A stretch of DNA of 64,000 bases from Sphingobacterium yanglingense (GTDB lineage: Bacteria > Bacteroidota > Bacteroidia > Sphingobacteriales > Sphingobacteriaceae): contig NZ_SNYV01000015.1 in NCBI RefSeq assembly GCF_004363245.1, positions 372,001 to 436,000 of the forward strand, read 5' to 3'. Positions 9,041 to 16,751 of the stretch are shown here, piece after piece. The notes beneath the pieces are model-generated. The model worked only from the letters and a program-made list of their open reading frames with translations. It was not told the DNA's origin and did no database searches. Numbering within the stretch: the first letter of the stretch is position 1; the number at the start of each line of letters is the position of its first letter. A program made the translations under genes and the position numbers.

Positions 9041-9976
9041 TTATTGTTCGTCGAATTTTACATACACATCTACAAAGTCTATATATTTTTTTCTGCCGTT
9101 TCTCCTATATTTTGCATCTGATTTTTGTAATTTGGTATCAATGGTCAATATATACGGAGGATTATTTTGTTTTAGCTGGTAACCTTTTAAATTCTCATTA
9201 TAGAGAAAATTCCCTTTTACTGGCTGAAAAGCATCGGCATACATTGCCGGCATCCGGATAGCGGACATAAAATCGTCTTTGGTCACAGTAGGTGCCGTAA
9301 ACTCTGTAATCAACAAATACTCTGTCACTATTCCTTTTGCATTGGTCTTTATTCTATAAACGAACGGCTCTCCAATGCGCAATGCCTCATCCAAAGTTGT
9401 ACCGTCTAATTGCTTGCCGTCTCCTTTTCTATAACTCTCGACAATTGTTTTAAAAGACTCATAACCTCTCCAAAGCTTGGCATAAGGGTGCCGAAAAAAG
9501 TCTTTTATATCTATTCCTACCTTTGGAAAAGTATTGAAAAAGGTATTGAAAGCGTCGATTTTGATGGATTCATTAGCCCAGAATCTTTCGTATTTTTGTC
9601 TGCGCTCCTCTATTCCTTGTTTTATACGGTAAACTTCCATAAGTTTTTCGTCAGCAAGCGCCTCTTTGTTTTTTGTTTGTTCGAAATTGACTAATTCCTT
9701 TTCCAAATTTTCTAAAGCTTTTTTCCAATCCGCTTTACCGAAAGACACATCAAAGATTTGGTTCATTATCATTACCTTTAGATACGCTATAGGCGGGTTG
9801 CTGCTACCCAAAGCGGTTTCGGCTTTCTTGAGATAATCCAATGCCTTGGTATATTGTTTCGCATCAAACTGTTCTTCTGCCATTTGATAAGCTAGCTTGG
9901 CTTCGGTGGAGTTTTGCGCTTGAACAAACGTAAAAGTGAATAACAGGCCTATCGCGCAAATTATATTTTTCATCAT
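9041..9976 (-). CDS. Exported TPR-module protein with unknown C-terminal domain (paralogue 4)
   Basis: The protein has 311 residues: a signal peptide (MMKNIICAIGLLFTFTFVQAQ), the shared module (AYQMAEEQFDAKQYTKALDYLKKAETALG...), then a C-terminal half of about 170 residues that matches none of the other paralogues well. That half has strands VYRIKTNAKGIVTEYLLITEF and YQLKQNNPPYILTIDTKL and ends YIDFVDVYVKFDEQ. Its layout (unknown domain instead of Sel1 repeats) parallels paralogue 2. The start could be either of two adjacent ATGs. No enzyme motif was recognised. Confidence 0.85.
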   Translation of the reverse strand: MMKNIICAIGLLFTFTFVQAQNSTEAKLAYQMAEEQFDAKQYTKALDYLKKAETALGSSNPPIAYLKVMIMNQIFDVSFGKADWKKALENLEKELVNFEQTKNKEALADEKLMEVYRIKQGIEERRQKYERFWANESIKIDAFNTFFNTFPKVGIDIKDFFRHPYAKLWRGYESFKTIVESYRKGDGKQLDGTTLDEALRIGEPFVYRIKTNAKGIVTEYLLITEFTAPTVTKDDFMSAIRMPAMYADAFQPVKGNFLYNENLKGYQLKQNNPPYILTIDTKLQKSDAKYRRNGRKKYIDFVDVYVKFDEQ

Positions 9977-10005
9977 ATCATTTTAAATCAAGTATGACAC
10001 TTAAA

Positions 10006-10662
10006 TTATTGATTGTTTATAGATTGAGCAGTTCGCTCATACCAGTATAAGGCCTCCTTAGTCGCACTCGGTTCTCCTTTTTGGTTTTCCGAAACCATCC
10101 CCAACATAAACATCGGAAAGCTGCTATTAGCATCAATTTTTTGCTTATACCAAGCCTTAATTTTTTTATCATACTTCACAGTCAACATATTTTTTTGTTG
10201 GATTTCTGAGAGAGGTGCTCCCTCTTTAGAAAGATAAACTAAAGCTAACTGATACAATGCATTAATGTCCCCTTGGTCAGCGGATTTCAAGAAATAACTC
10301 AAGGCTTTTTTATTCCTTCCTTTTTTGTACTCCATGATATAAAGAGAGCGAGATGCGAGAGCATTACCTTCTTGAGAAGTTAATTTTAGCCAATGATAGC
10401 TATCTTTCTCATTTCCATTTTTTCTATACTGCTCAGCTTTTAGCCAACTAGTATCTTTATAATTACTTTCTTCTACCTTATTGGTTTCTATCAAAATATA
10501 ATTGGCATAGGACTCTTTGAAATTATAAATATCAGTTAGAGGTCTAGGTTTGTACGATGAAGATGTGCTTAAAGCCAGATTATTTATATTGAAAGGTAAT
10601 TGTTGCCCATTCACTACCATACAAGCCAATAAAAGTGTAATTATATAAGTCATTCTATCCAT
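10006..10662 (-). CDS. Exported Sel1-like repeat protein
   Basis: The start is taken at the ATG at 10662, which gives a 218-residue protein beginning with a signal peptide (MDRMTYIITLLLACMVVNGQ). A longer frame runs back into the upstream gene to 10815, but its Lys/Gln-rich prefix is the antisignal of a real N-terminus and overlaps that gene. The mature part holds about three Sel1-like repeats (WLKAEQYRKNGNEKDSYHWL, ALSYFLKSADQGDINALYQLAL, MLGMVSENQKGEPSATKEAL). It lacks the shared N-terminal module of its four neighbours. The intergenic gaps of 58 bp and 29 bp fit one operon. Confidence 0.75.
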   Translation of the reverse strand: MDRMTYIITLLLACMVVNGQQLPFNINNLALSTSSSYKPRPLTDIYNFKESYANYILIETNKVEESNYKDTSWLKAEQYRKNGNEKDSYHWLKLTSQEGNALASRSLYIMEYKKGRNKKALSYFLKSADQGDINALYQLALVYLSKEGAPLSEIQQKNMLTVKYDKKIKAWYKQKIDANSSFPMFMLGMVSENQKGEPSATKEALYWYERTAQSINNQ

Positions 10663-10720
10663 AATCTTATTTGTTTGTGCACGAATAGTTTTATTATCAG
10701 AAGATTGCTCGTTCATACGA

Positions 10721-12580
10721 TTATCTACTCCAAAAATCAACTTCTTTTTTTGTTTCCTTTTTAGGCTCTGCTTTTTTGTCTTTTGTTGGCGTGCCCCAAA
10801 AGTCGGTTTCGGCATTTTGGGTATTGTTTTGTTTTTTAGTTTCGGTTTTTGTTCCCCAAAAATCAGTTTCCGAAGTATTGTTCGTTGTATTCGACTTTTG
10901 TTCTTTTACTTTTACTTCAACATTTTTCACAGTAAACTTGGCATTGGGCGCAACCTCCAATAGCGAGTTGCGGTAGTTTTCAGCCTCACTTTTATTGGTA
11001 AAGTACCCCATTAAAATAGGGTTGCTCAAGCCCTCATTTTCAAAAGTCCGTTTGACATTGGAAGTATAAGGATAAGTGCCATCGCTGTATCGATATACAG
11101 GTATTACGTTGCTGATACTCATGGCTACATTCTGGTTTTTATTCCAATCTGCTTTATTGCTGTTATAGGCAAATACATACAATACAGGGGCGGTTATCTT
11201 ATGTGCACTCAGTGGCATCCCACCTTCAATAAACACCTTACCAATCTCGGTGCGTACTGCGACTAACGCATCTAACTGCATTTTTTTTATTCGTGCTTCC
11301 TCTGCTGCACGCTGCTCTTTCAGCTCTTCGCGAGCTCTATTCTGTGCTCGATTAGCTGAGATACTAGCAGCTATCCCGCCCAATGCCCCCACAGCTCCCG
11401 AATAATCATACCCCGAACTACCTGTACCAATGAGATTGGCATAAGCTTGAGCTCCTTGAGTAGCTGCTGCCTGCACTTGACTACCCATTGCAGATACTTG
11501 ACGCATTTTTTGATTAAAAGCAGCATTGAGTTCTTCAATATTCTGAAAGCCACTGCCCAGATCGCTAGCATCCCGCATACCCTCTTTAGCTGCTGACATC
11601 ACATAAAAGCTGGTACTTACATTATCCCAATTTTGTTGAAACTCAGCATCGCGTTGCTGGCGTTCCGCTTCTTGGCGTTCCATTTTTTCATAAATCTTAT
11701 TAGCCGCTTCTCGTTCGTAAACGATCTTATCAACTTTACGTGCGCCACCTAATTCCTTTTTGTAGTAACCACCTGCCCCATCGGTAAAATACTCTCCTTC
11801 TTTAACTCCGTTAAGCTTGCTTTTAAACTTAGAATCGGCAACGAAATTTTCGTCCCTTGGGTACAAATCCTTGTTACTATTGACCGAATTACTCGTTGAA
11901 TGTGATGACTTTTTGGAAGATGAACCATCGCCCCAAAAATCATCGTTTGTAGCATTACCTTTTTCAACTTGCTGGTTTCCTCCCCCTTCTTTCTTTCTGT
12001 TCGTATCAGATCCACTCTGTTTTTTTTCTTCCGCTTCTTTTTTCTTTTTGACGGCTTCTTGCTTTTTAGCCTCAGCTTCTTTGCGTTCTTGTTCTGATAA
12101 GTTGATGATTTTTACAATCCGGTACCCTAAGCTACTTATGATACTATAGGTTTTATCCCCATTTTTATCTACTCCAACTTGCTTCCACGTATTTTTTGGA
12201 CACTCGTCTTGTGTAAACCGCTGATAACCGAAAGCACTATTCCATGTCGGGTTTACGGACTCTCCAGGCTGCATAATGTAACCATCGCCTAAAGGTGCGA
12301 AATCACTTGTCCTTCGTTTGCCACACACCGTCTCGGCATAATACTCGATATACACATGCAGCTTGTCATTTGTCTTGTTCTGGACAGTAATACGATAATC
12401 TTGCGTAAATACGCCTAATGTATTATTATCCCCAAGCTCATACTCCATACCAACATGCAATCGCGGATCCTGTTGTCTTACCGCAAATGTTGTCGTAGTT
12501 TTTTGGGCGATTACTACATGCGATACAAACAGACAAATTGAAGCAAGGATATACCTCATTGTTTTACTGAATGCTTTCAT
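10721..12580 (-). CDS. Exported coiled-coil protein with four DFW motifs
   Basis: The protein has 619 residues: a signal peptide (MRYILASICLFVSHVVIAQ), an N-terminal beta-rich domain (about 30-155, Cys86 and Cys127 possibly paired), a Lys/Glu coiled coil (162-200), then a low-complexity Ser/Asn linker. A second helical part (290-450) includes a Gly/Ala stretch and is followed by a C-terminal SPOR-like domain (about 465-560, ending LMGYFTNKSEAENYRNSLL). The short motif DFW recurs: DDFWG at 213-217, TDFWGT at 573 and 593 and VDFWSR at the extreme end (615-617), each in a Lys/Thr/Asn-rich disordered setting. This is the first gene of the run and divergent from the AraC-type gene. It is not a family I can name. 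Confidence 0.85.
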   Translation of the reverse strand: MKAFSKTMRYILASICLFVSHVVIAQKTTTTFAVRQQDPRLHVGMEYELGDNNTLGVFTQDYRITVQNKTNDKLHVYIEYYAETVCGKRRTSDFAPLGDGYIMQPGESVNPTWNSAFGYQRFTQDECPKNTWKQVGVDKNGDKTYSIISSLGYRIVKIINLSEQERKEAEAKKQEAVKKKKEAEEKKQSGSDTNRKKEGGGNQQVEKGNATNDDFWGDGSSSKKSSHSTSNSVNSNKDLYPRDENFVADSKFKSKLNGVKEGEYFTDGAGGYYKKELGGARKVDKIVYEREAANKIYEKMERQEAERQQRDAEFQQNWDNVSTSFYVMSAAKEGMRDASDLGSGFQNIEELNAAFNQKMRQVSAMGSQVQAAATQGAQAYANLIGTGSSGYDYSGAVGALGGIAASISANRAQNRAREELKEQRAAEEARIKKMQLDALVAVRTEIGKVFIEGGMPLSAHKITAPVLYVFAYNSNKADWNKNQNVAMSISNVIPVYRYSDGTYPYTSNVKRTFENEGLSNPILMGYFTNKSEAENYRNSLLEVAPNAKFTVKNVEVKVKEQKSNTTNNTSETDFWGTKTETKKQNNTQNAETDFWGTPTKDKKAEPKKETKKEVDFWSR

Positions 12581-12656
12581 ATTTATTGGTCATTTTTATT
12601 CTTCCAGCTATTTTAAGATTTCTTCCTATTTCTGATATAGGTTAATATCTTTACCA

Positions 12657-12664
12657 CAAAGCTA
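12657..12664 (-). promoter_or_regulatory. Candidate -7 element for the ten-gene minus-strand run
   Basis: Read on the minus strand this is TAGCTTTG, matching the Bacteroidota -7 consensus TAnnTTTG, 77 bp before the ATG at 12580. A degenerate -33 (TTTA) lies about 20 bp further upstream, overlapping the inverted repeat at 12685-12706. Confidence 0.4.
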
Positions 12665-12684
12665 GTCCCTCCTACTATACCCGT

Positions 12685-12706
12685 AAATACCTAGACCTAG
12701 GTATTT
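12685..12706. promoter_or_regulatory. Perfect inverted repeat between divergent genes (candidate operator)
   Basis: Arms AAATACCTAG (12685-12694) and CTAGGTATTT (12697-12706) are exact reverse complements separated by AC. The site is in the 226-bp gap between the minus-strand run and the AraC-type gene, just upstream of the likely minus promoter. No T-run pattern suggests termination. A homodimeric regulator site is the simplest reading. AraC proteins more often bind direct repeats, so the binding protein is uncertain. Confidence 0.55.
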
Positions 12707-12806
12707 TGTCCAGACACACAACAGCAACCAAATCATAAACACCTCATTTTTGGATAGATAGAAAAAGAACCGTATCTTAAGGACTCACCAAACAAGCCTA
12801 GATATT

Positions 12807-13820
12807 ATGGTTCGCAGTCATAGTATACCTTCTATACCGATTACAGATACGGCAGACATTTATGGAGCTCTGCCCAAGGGACGCTATTTTACCTTTCTCA
12901 ACGAGGATGATATACTCCTTCATCAACGAGAGGGTTACATCGCACAACGCAAAATAGGCCCGCTAACCTTTATAGAAGCCAAATGCAGCCACAGTCAGGA
13001 CTGGCAACTGCGCATCGGCAATAAGCGTCCGACTTTTTGGATGGCATTTCAACTGTTGGGCGAGTGCCGACTATCCATCGGTCAGGAATACAAAGTGGAA
13101 CACCAACAGTATCTGGCCCTCTTTAATCGAAAGGGTAAATTGGATTTTGAAATCAAAGGAGGAAAAGCATCCCTACTACTCATCGGGCTAAAACTAAAGG
13201 ATATAGAAGCATTCGCTATGGAATGGCGGCATTTGCAGCTCCATCACGACATCAAATTCAAGCAATATTCCAATATCCATATAGGCTACCGGATAAAGAA
13301 CACGCTCACCCAGATACAACGCACAAAGAATACCTACTTCTCCCTGAAGCTTAAACTTGCTTCGCTTGTCGTTCAACTCATAGATACCTATCATGCTGAT
13401 TTGATCGAACAATCAAAATCCTTGCAGCAGGCTGATGTTTCACTTTTCCACCGTGCGAAAGAATATATCATAGTGCATTACATGGATGAAGATATCAGTA
13501 TCAAGCAGATGGTATCTGAGCTAAGAACCAGCAGACGTACGCTATTCCGTATCTTCAAAGAAAATGGACTTTCAATCAATTCAGCCATTCAGTCCATACG
13601 TATTTACAAAGGAAGGGAAATGCTCCGGCGCACGGATCTCTCGGTTGATATGATTGCCTTCCAGCTTCAATTTGCGACAGCAAAATATTTCATAAAACAA
13701 TATGTCAAATATTTCGGGCACACTCCAGCTATGGAACGGCAGTTAAAACAACGGACTTCTATTTCAACGCAAGGTAGAAAACCAAACGAATTAAGTACAA
13801 AAGATAAAACTACAGATTAA
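12807..13820 (+). CDS. AraC-family transcriptional regulator
   Basis: This 337-residue protein carries the double helix-turn-helix of the AraC/XylS family at about residues 225-315. The first helix-turn-helix reads ISIKQMVSELRTSRRTLFRIFKE and the second VDMIAFQLQFATAKYFIKQY, followed by the characteristic FGHTPAMER. The N-terminal 200 residues look like an effector or dimerisation domain of cupin type (TFWMAFQLLGECRLSIGQ, QYLALFNRKGKLDFEI) typical of Bacteroidota AraC proteins. It is divergent from the ten-gene run, with a perfect inverted repeat in the shared upstream region, so control of that run is a reasonable inference. The effector is unknown. It is followed by degenerate repeats. Confidence 0.88.
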   Translation: MVRSHSIPSIPITDTADIYGALPKGRYFTFLNEDDILLHQREGYIAQRKIGPLTFIEAKCSHSQDWQLRIGNKRPTFWMAFQLLGECRLSIGQEYKVEHQQYLALFNRKGKLDFEIKGGKASLLLIGLKLKDIEAFAMEWRHLQLHHDIKFKQYSNIHIGYRIKNTLTQIQRTKNTYFSLKLKLASLVVQLIDTYHADLIEQSKSLQQADVSLFHRAKEYIIVHYMDEDISIKQMVSELRTSRRTLFRIFKENGLSINSAIQSIRIYKGREMLRRTDLSVDMIAFQLQFATAKYFIKQYVKYFGHTPAMERQLKQRTSISTQGRKPNELSTKDKTTD

Positions 13821-13833
13821 TTTGTACAAGTAG

Positions 13834-14253
13834 CACGATAGAAACTGAGACCATCACAATACCAAGCGCATCTATCACGAACATTTTAAAAACTTACGTA
13901 AACGATTGGCAGTCTATCGGACAATATGTCCCAACTATTACGATAATATTCAAAAACATCATAAACAGTTTGCTTTCTCACGAGATCGAAACAAAATTCT
14001 TCGTAATACAACGCGCATCTATCACGAACTATTCCGAAATCAACGGAAACTATTGCCGATACATTATAAAAGACACCAAATCTCTCGCGAAGAGTTGTCG
14101 ATTCTTTACGATAGAAACAGAAACATCTGTAATAAAATCAGAAACACTTACGAACTTTTCCAAAACAACAACGAACAGCTGCCTAACAAAACCTCTCCCT
14201 TCAAAATCAAAAAAACAGGCTTAGAGCGACTGAAAGAAACAAAAAACACATAA
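13834..14253 (+). pseudogene. Decayed repeat-built coding region
   Basis: One frame holds three related units starting with Asp-Arg-Asn codons at 13837, 13984 and 14110, each leading to an (I)YHEHF/HELF/YELF core and a basic, Leu-rich end. The spacings are 147 and 126 bp, both multiples of three, and the 17-mer GCGCATCTATCACGAAC is repeated exactly at 13866 and 14013. Unit 1 is broken by TGA at 13846 with TAG at 13831, and no ATG begins the remaining frame, which would need a TTG at 13906. The remaining product would be about 115 residues, very basic and Asn/Arg/Lys-rich. It may instead be a non-coding repeat. It follows the AraC-type gene directly. Confidence 0.4.
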
Positions 14254-14279
14254 TTACTTCCTCAATAGTTGTTTTTTGA

Positions 14280-14339
14280 GGGGTAAAATAGTGCCAAAAA
14301 GTTTTTCGACCTTTTTGAATTTTGGCACTATTTTACCCC
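14280..14339. repeat. Perfect 20-bp inverted repeat (long hairpin)
   Basis: The left arm GGGGTAAAATAGTGCCAAAA (14280-14299) is the exact reverse complement of the right arm at 14320-14339. The 20-nt loop contains AG-TTTTT and CC-TTTTT tracts. No T-run follows, so it is not a standard terminator in either direction. It stands 22 bp before the -7 element of the FN3-like gene. It could be a cruciform, a protein-binding site, or a MITE-like remnant. Confidence 0.8.
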
Positions 14340-14361
14340 CTCCACGTCATTCCTCCTGTCG

Positions 14362-14369
14362 TATGTTTG
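14362..14369 (+). promoter_or_regulatory. Candidate -7 promoter element for the FN3-like gene
   Basis: TATGTTTG matches TAnnTTTG and lies 50 bp before the ATG at 14420. The leader is A-rich (AATTAAAAAAGAAAAG), as in strongly translated Bacteroidota genes that lack a Shine-Dalgarno site. No convincing -33 TTTG was found. Confidence 0.5.
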
Positions 14370-14419
14370 TATCGTTGCTAGCACAATAAATATTTATAAA
14401 CAATTAAAAAAGAAAAGAC

Positions 14420-15037
14420 ATGAGTAAATTAACAATCAAAGAAGTTAGACAAACTGACGTTCAATTAATGCAGACTGCAGAGCAGATCTTCACCAAGATG
14501 ACAGCAGAAGCAACCTTATTTGCAACACCTGTCCCTTCACTTGCTACATTAGAAACCGCATTGATTGCGTTTCGAAATTCGGCGACCGAAGCCGCTTATC
14601 GAGATACCAGAGCAATCATAGTCCGTAAGCAGAAAAGAGCAGGCTTAGTCTACTTAATCAAAGAACTTGGCAAATACGTAGATACCATCGCAAAAGGCGA
14701 CGACAGCATTATCTTAGCTGCGGGATTTGGCCTACGAAAAGCTAATGGCTCTTACAATGGACTAGTTCCTAAAGCCAAAGCCCCTCTAGCTGAACCCAAT
14801 GAAATCGGAAGTGGTCGTGTTCTACTCCGCACGAGTCCTTGGGTTGGAGCGAGAATGTATGAATTTCAATGCCGTATAAAGGGAAGCTCTGAGGCATGGG
14901 CTTCGCAACTGAGCTCCAAGAGCAGCTGTATGATCGAGGGGCTGGAGCAGTTTAAAGAATATGAATTTCGCGTGACCTATATTGGTATCGACCCGACACC
15001 AAACTATAGCGATAGCACGAGCAGCTACGTACTGTAA
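14420..15037 (+). CDS. Fibronectin type III-like domain protein
   Basis: This 205-residue protein has two parts. Residues 1-105 are helical (TIKEVRQTDVQLMQTAEQIFTKM, ... VYLIKELGKYVDTIAKGD). Residues 125-205 look like a fibronectin type III fold, with Trp in strand B (PWVGARMYEFQCRI), a second Trp (SEAWASQL) and LEQFKEYEFRVTYIG near the end, resembling the YxFRV strand of FN3 domains. There is no signal peptide or anchor, so it is cytoplasmic or exported by another route. Proteins of this build occur in Bacteroidota, often as multiple copies, but no function is established to my knowledge. The gene has its own promoter candidate and lies after a long hairpin. Confidence 0.75.
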   Translation: MSKLTIKEVRQTDVQLMQTAEQIFTKMTAEATLFATPVPSLATLETALIAFRNSATEAAYRDTRAIIVRKQKRAGLVYLIKELGKYVDTIAKGDDSIILAAGFGLRKANGSYNGLVPKAKAPLAEPNEIGSGRVLLRTSPWVGARMYEFQCRIKGSSEAWASQLSSKSSCMIEGLEQFKEYEFRVTYIGIDPTPNYSDSTSSYVL

Positions 15038-15126
15038 AGGCAAGACTTTACGGCATACATAGTTACATTAGAACTACCCTTTTGATAGGGAAGTGTTTGG
15101 GAAAGCCTTAGCAAGGCGATAACAAT

Positions 15127-15240
15127 ATGCAAAAGATGAATAGACTTGAAAAGAACGAGACCATTCCTTATCTTGATAAAGAAAAGAAATCTGCTATCGA
15201 GATAGGAATGGTACTTGTTTCGAAACCAATCACTGATTAA
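15127..15240 (+). CDS. Possible 37-residue peptide
   Basis: A short ATG frame encodes MQKMNRLEKNETIPYLDKEK... ending LVSKPITD, with an alternative start at 15136. It stops 14 bp before the next gene and lies on the same strand between the FN3-like gene and an acidic orphan protein. The peptide is charged with a short hydrophobic end. Inside it the DNA forms a hairpin (15160-15212). No recognised family or precursor signature. The frame could be coincidental. Confidence 0.3.
   Translation: MQKMNRLEKNETIPYLDKEKKSAIEIGMVLVSKPITD
15160..15212. repeat. Hairpin with one bulge
   Basis: ACCATTCCTTATCT (15160-15173) pairs with AGATAGGAATGGT (15200-15212) with a single bulged base, and TGATA/TATCG next to it extends the stem imperfectly. 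No T-tract follows. It could be an RNA processing structure or a regulator upstream of the gene at 15255. Confidence 0.6.
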
Positions 15241-15254
15241 ACCGACCGATAAAG

Positions 15255-15950
15255 ATGAAAGAAATAGTAAAAGAACACCCGTTAAGACCTATCATACTAC
15301 GCTTTGACCTGGACAAGCCGCTCCTGGATTTTGAAAAAAAAGGACTCGAGGCACACTATCTCATGCACGATCTCACCTGGGATATGCTGCAACAATTTAA
15401 AACACATCATAACGCACTGGAAGAAATCGATATCGAAATATCGGAATTAGAATATCTGTTATTACCTATCGAACAGGAACTGGACTTCTTAGAGGTATTT
15501 CTGCGAATCAAAGACCCCTCAGCGCTCCCTTTTGACGAAAAGGACGGAGAAGCAGAAATAACCATTGATATCGGTGATTTCTTTCAAGGTGTGGTATACC
15601 ACAATCAACGCCTACAAGACATCCACGCCAGTGTAGACGGTGAACACCAATGGTTTAAGAGTCACTTTGACATGATCTACGAAAAGGAAAGCTGGATAGC
15701 CCCCCGGCTGTGGGACGACATCCATCAGATATACCGCAACTATCTTCAGGCTCAGGTGGATATCGTAACATTAGACAGAGATCAAGAGGAGTTCAGAGGA
15801 GCACTAGCCGAGGTCTTTGACTATCAAGACAGCTATATGGATTATGGTGATAGTGTGTTTGCAGCCTACAATGAGCTACATAATCGCTCGGAACAGGTCT
15901 ATCGTCGTGCAGAAGTCGCAAATAGTAGATTAGCTGATCTGAAACAGTAA
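15255..15950 (+). CDS. Acidic helical protein of unknown function
   Basis: The 231-residue protein is strongly acidic (runs such as LEEIDIEISELEYLLLPIEQELDFLEVF and DYQDSYMDYGD) and predicted mostly helical. It has no Cys, membrane segment or signal peptide, so it should be cytoplasmic. No nucleotide-binding or catalytic motif is visible. Its N-terminus (LRPIILRFDLDKPLLDFE) looks like one beta strand followed by helices. It lies between the FN3-like gene and a PAS-like/LuxR gene on the same strand, but gaps of 217 and 90 bp do not prove an operon. I do not recognise the family. Confidence 0.7.
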   Translation: MKEIVKEHPLRPIILRFDLDKPLLDFEKKGLEAHYLMHDLTWDMLQQFKTHHNALEEIDIEISELEYLLLPIEQELDFLEVFLRIKDPSALPFDEKDGEAEITIDIGDFFQGVVYHNQRLQDIHASVDGEHQWFKSHFDMIYEKESWIAPRLWDDIHQIYRNYLQAQVDIVTLDRDQEEFRGALAEVFDYQDSYMDYGDSVFAAYNELHNRSEQVYRRAEVANSRLADLKQ

Positions 15951-16000
15951 TTACAACATCGTATTGCACAAGAGACATTTATTTGTATATTTACACTGAT

Positions 16001-16016
16001 TTATAACACGTTATAA
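16001..16016. promoter_or_regulatory. Inverted repeat before the LuxR-type gene (candidate operator)
   Basis: TTATAAC (16001-16007) and GTTATAA (16010-16016) are exact inverse arms with an AC spacer, 24 bp before the ATG at 16041. LuxR-type HTH dimers bind palindromes of this size, so autoregulation is possible. Confidence 0.45.
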
Positions 16017-16040
16017 AAAACCACCAATTAATTATAAAAT

Positions 16041-16745
16041 ATGGATACACTGGCCACACAACTCCATGGTATATCCAAGGGACTTAAGTATGGAGATTTT
16101 AATATTCCAGATATAGGTGATATTGTACCGGCATCGCTCATGATTCAGGATTTGGATGGGCTACGCCCTATTGGCTGCAGCTATATGAACAATTGGGGCT
16201 GTGAGCACTTGGGCTCATCCGTCGATGAAGTCAATCGTCTTGGTGAAGCTTACTATGACCGTTACTTTGTCAAAGAAGAAACCTATGGCATATTTGAAGG
16301 GATGAACAATTATCTGGTACTTGGCGATTTTGACAAGCAGTACAATTTCTTCCAGCGTGTCAAATTGTATGGCGATACGGACTATACTTGGTTTTATACT
16401 GTACTCAAAGTAGTTCAAGTCAAAGCCATAAGTGAATTAGAATACAAAATCATCCTGCTCTCCTCTCCAGTTATCGGTATGGACCATCTAATATCCCGGG
16501 TCAATAAAACATTGGACCAAGACCAGTACATCCGCAATAACTATCGCCGATTTGCGGAACTCACAACAAGGGAGAAGGAAATTATAACTCTGCTGGCAAA
16601 TGGTAAATCAAGCAACGAAATAGCAGATATGCTCTTTATCTCTTCCCACACGGTATCCACACACCGCAAGAACATAATCCGTAAGATTGAATGCGATTCC
16701 TTTGCTGAACTATTGCGATTTGCCATGGCTTTTGATATGGTTTGA
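16041..16745 (+). CDS. LuxR-family regulator with PAS-like sensor domain
   Basis: This 234-residue protein ends in a GerE/LuxR helix-turn-helix (about residues 172-234). The sequence LTTREKEIITLLANGKSSNEIADML is followed by FISSHTVSTHRKNI, the recognition helix. The N-terminal 150 residues resemble a PAS fold (YMNNWGCEHLG..., DTDYTWFYTVLKVVQ). No receiver domain or conserved phospho-Asp motif is apparent, so it senses its signal directly or through a partner. Its 3' end faces the related gene at 16752 across 6 bp. A palindrome lies just upstream. Confidence 0.88.
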   Translation: MDTLATQLHGISKGLKYGDFNIPDIGDIVPASLMIQDLDGLRPIGCSYMNNWGCEHLGSSVDEVNRLGEAYYDRYFVKEETYGIFEGMNNYLVLGDFDKQYNFFQRVKLYGDTDYTWFYTVLKVVQVKAISELEYKIILLSSPVIGMDHLISRVNKTLDQDQYIRNNYRRFAELTTREKEIITLLANGKSSNEIADMLFISSHTVSTHRKNIIRKIECDSFAELLRFAMAFDMV

Positions 16746-16751
16746 CAAGCA

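Noticed and set aside
10663..10815. Longer N-terminus for the Sel1-like protein ending at 10006
   Set aside because: It runs inside the upstream gene in another frame and gives a basic tail before the signal peptide.
13970..14224. An 84-codon frame in the repeat area
   Set aside because: It starts at TTG, lies in a different frame from the repeated cores and shows no conserved units.
14320..14339. Sigma-54-like TGGCAC in the hairpin right arm
   Set aside because: The GC expected 12 bp downstream of the GG is missing; the bases come from the inverted repeat itself.
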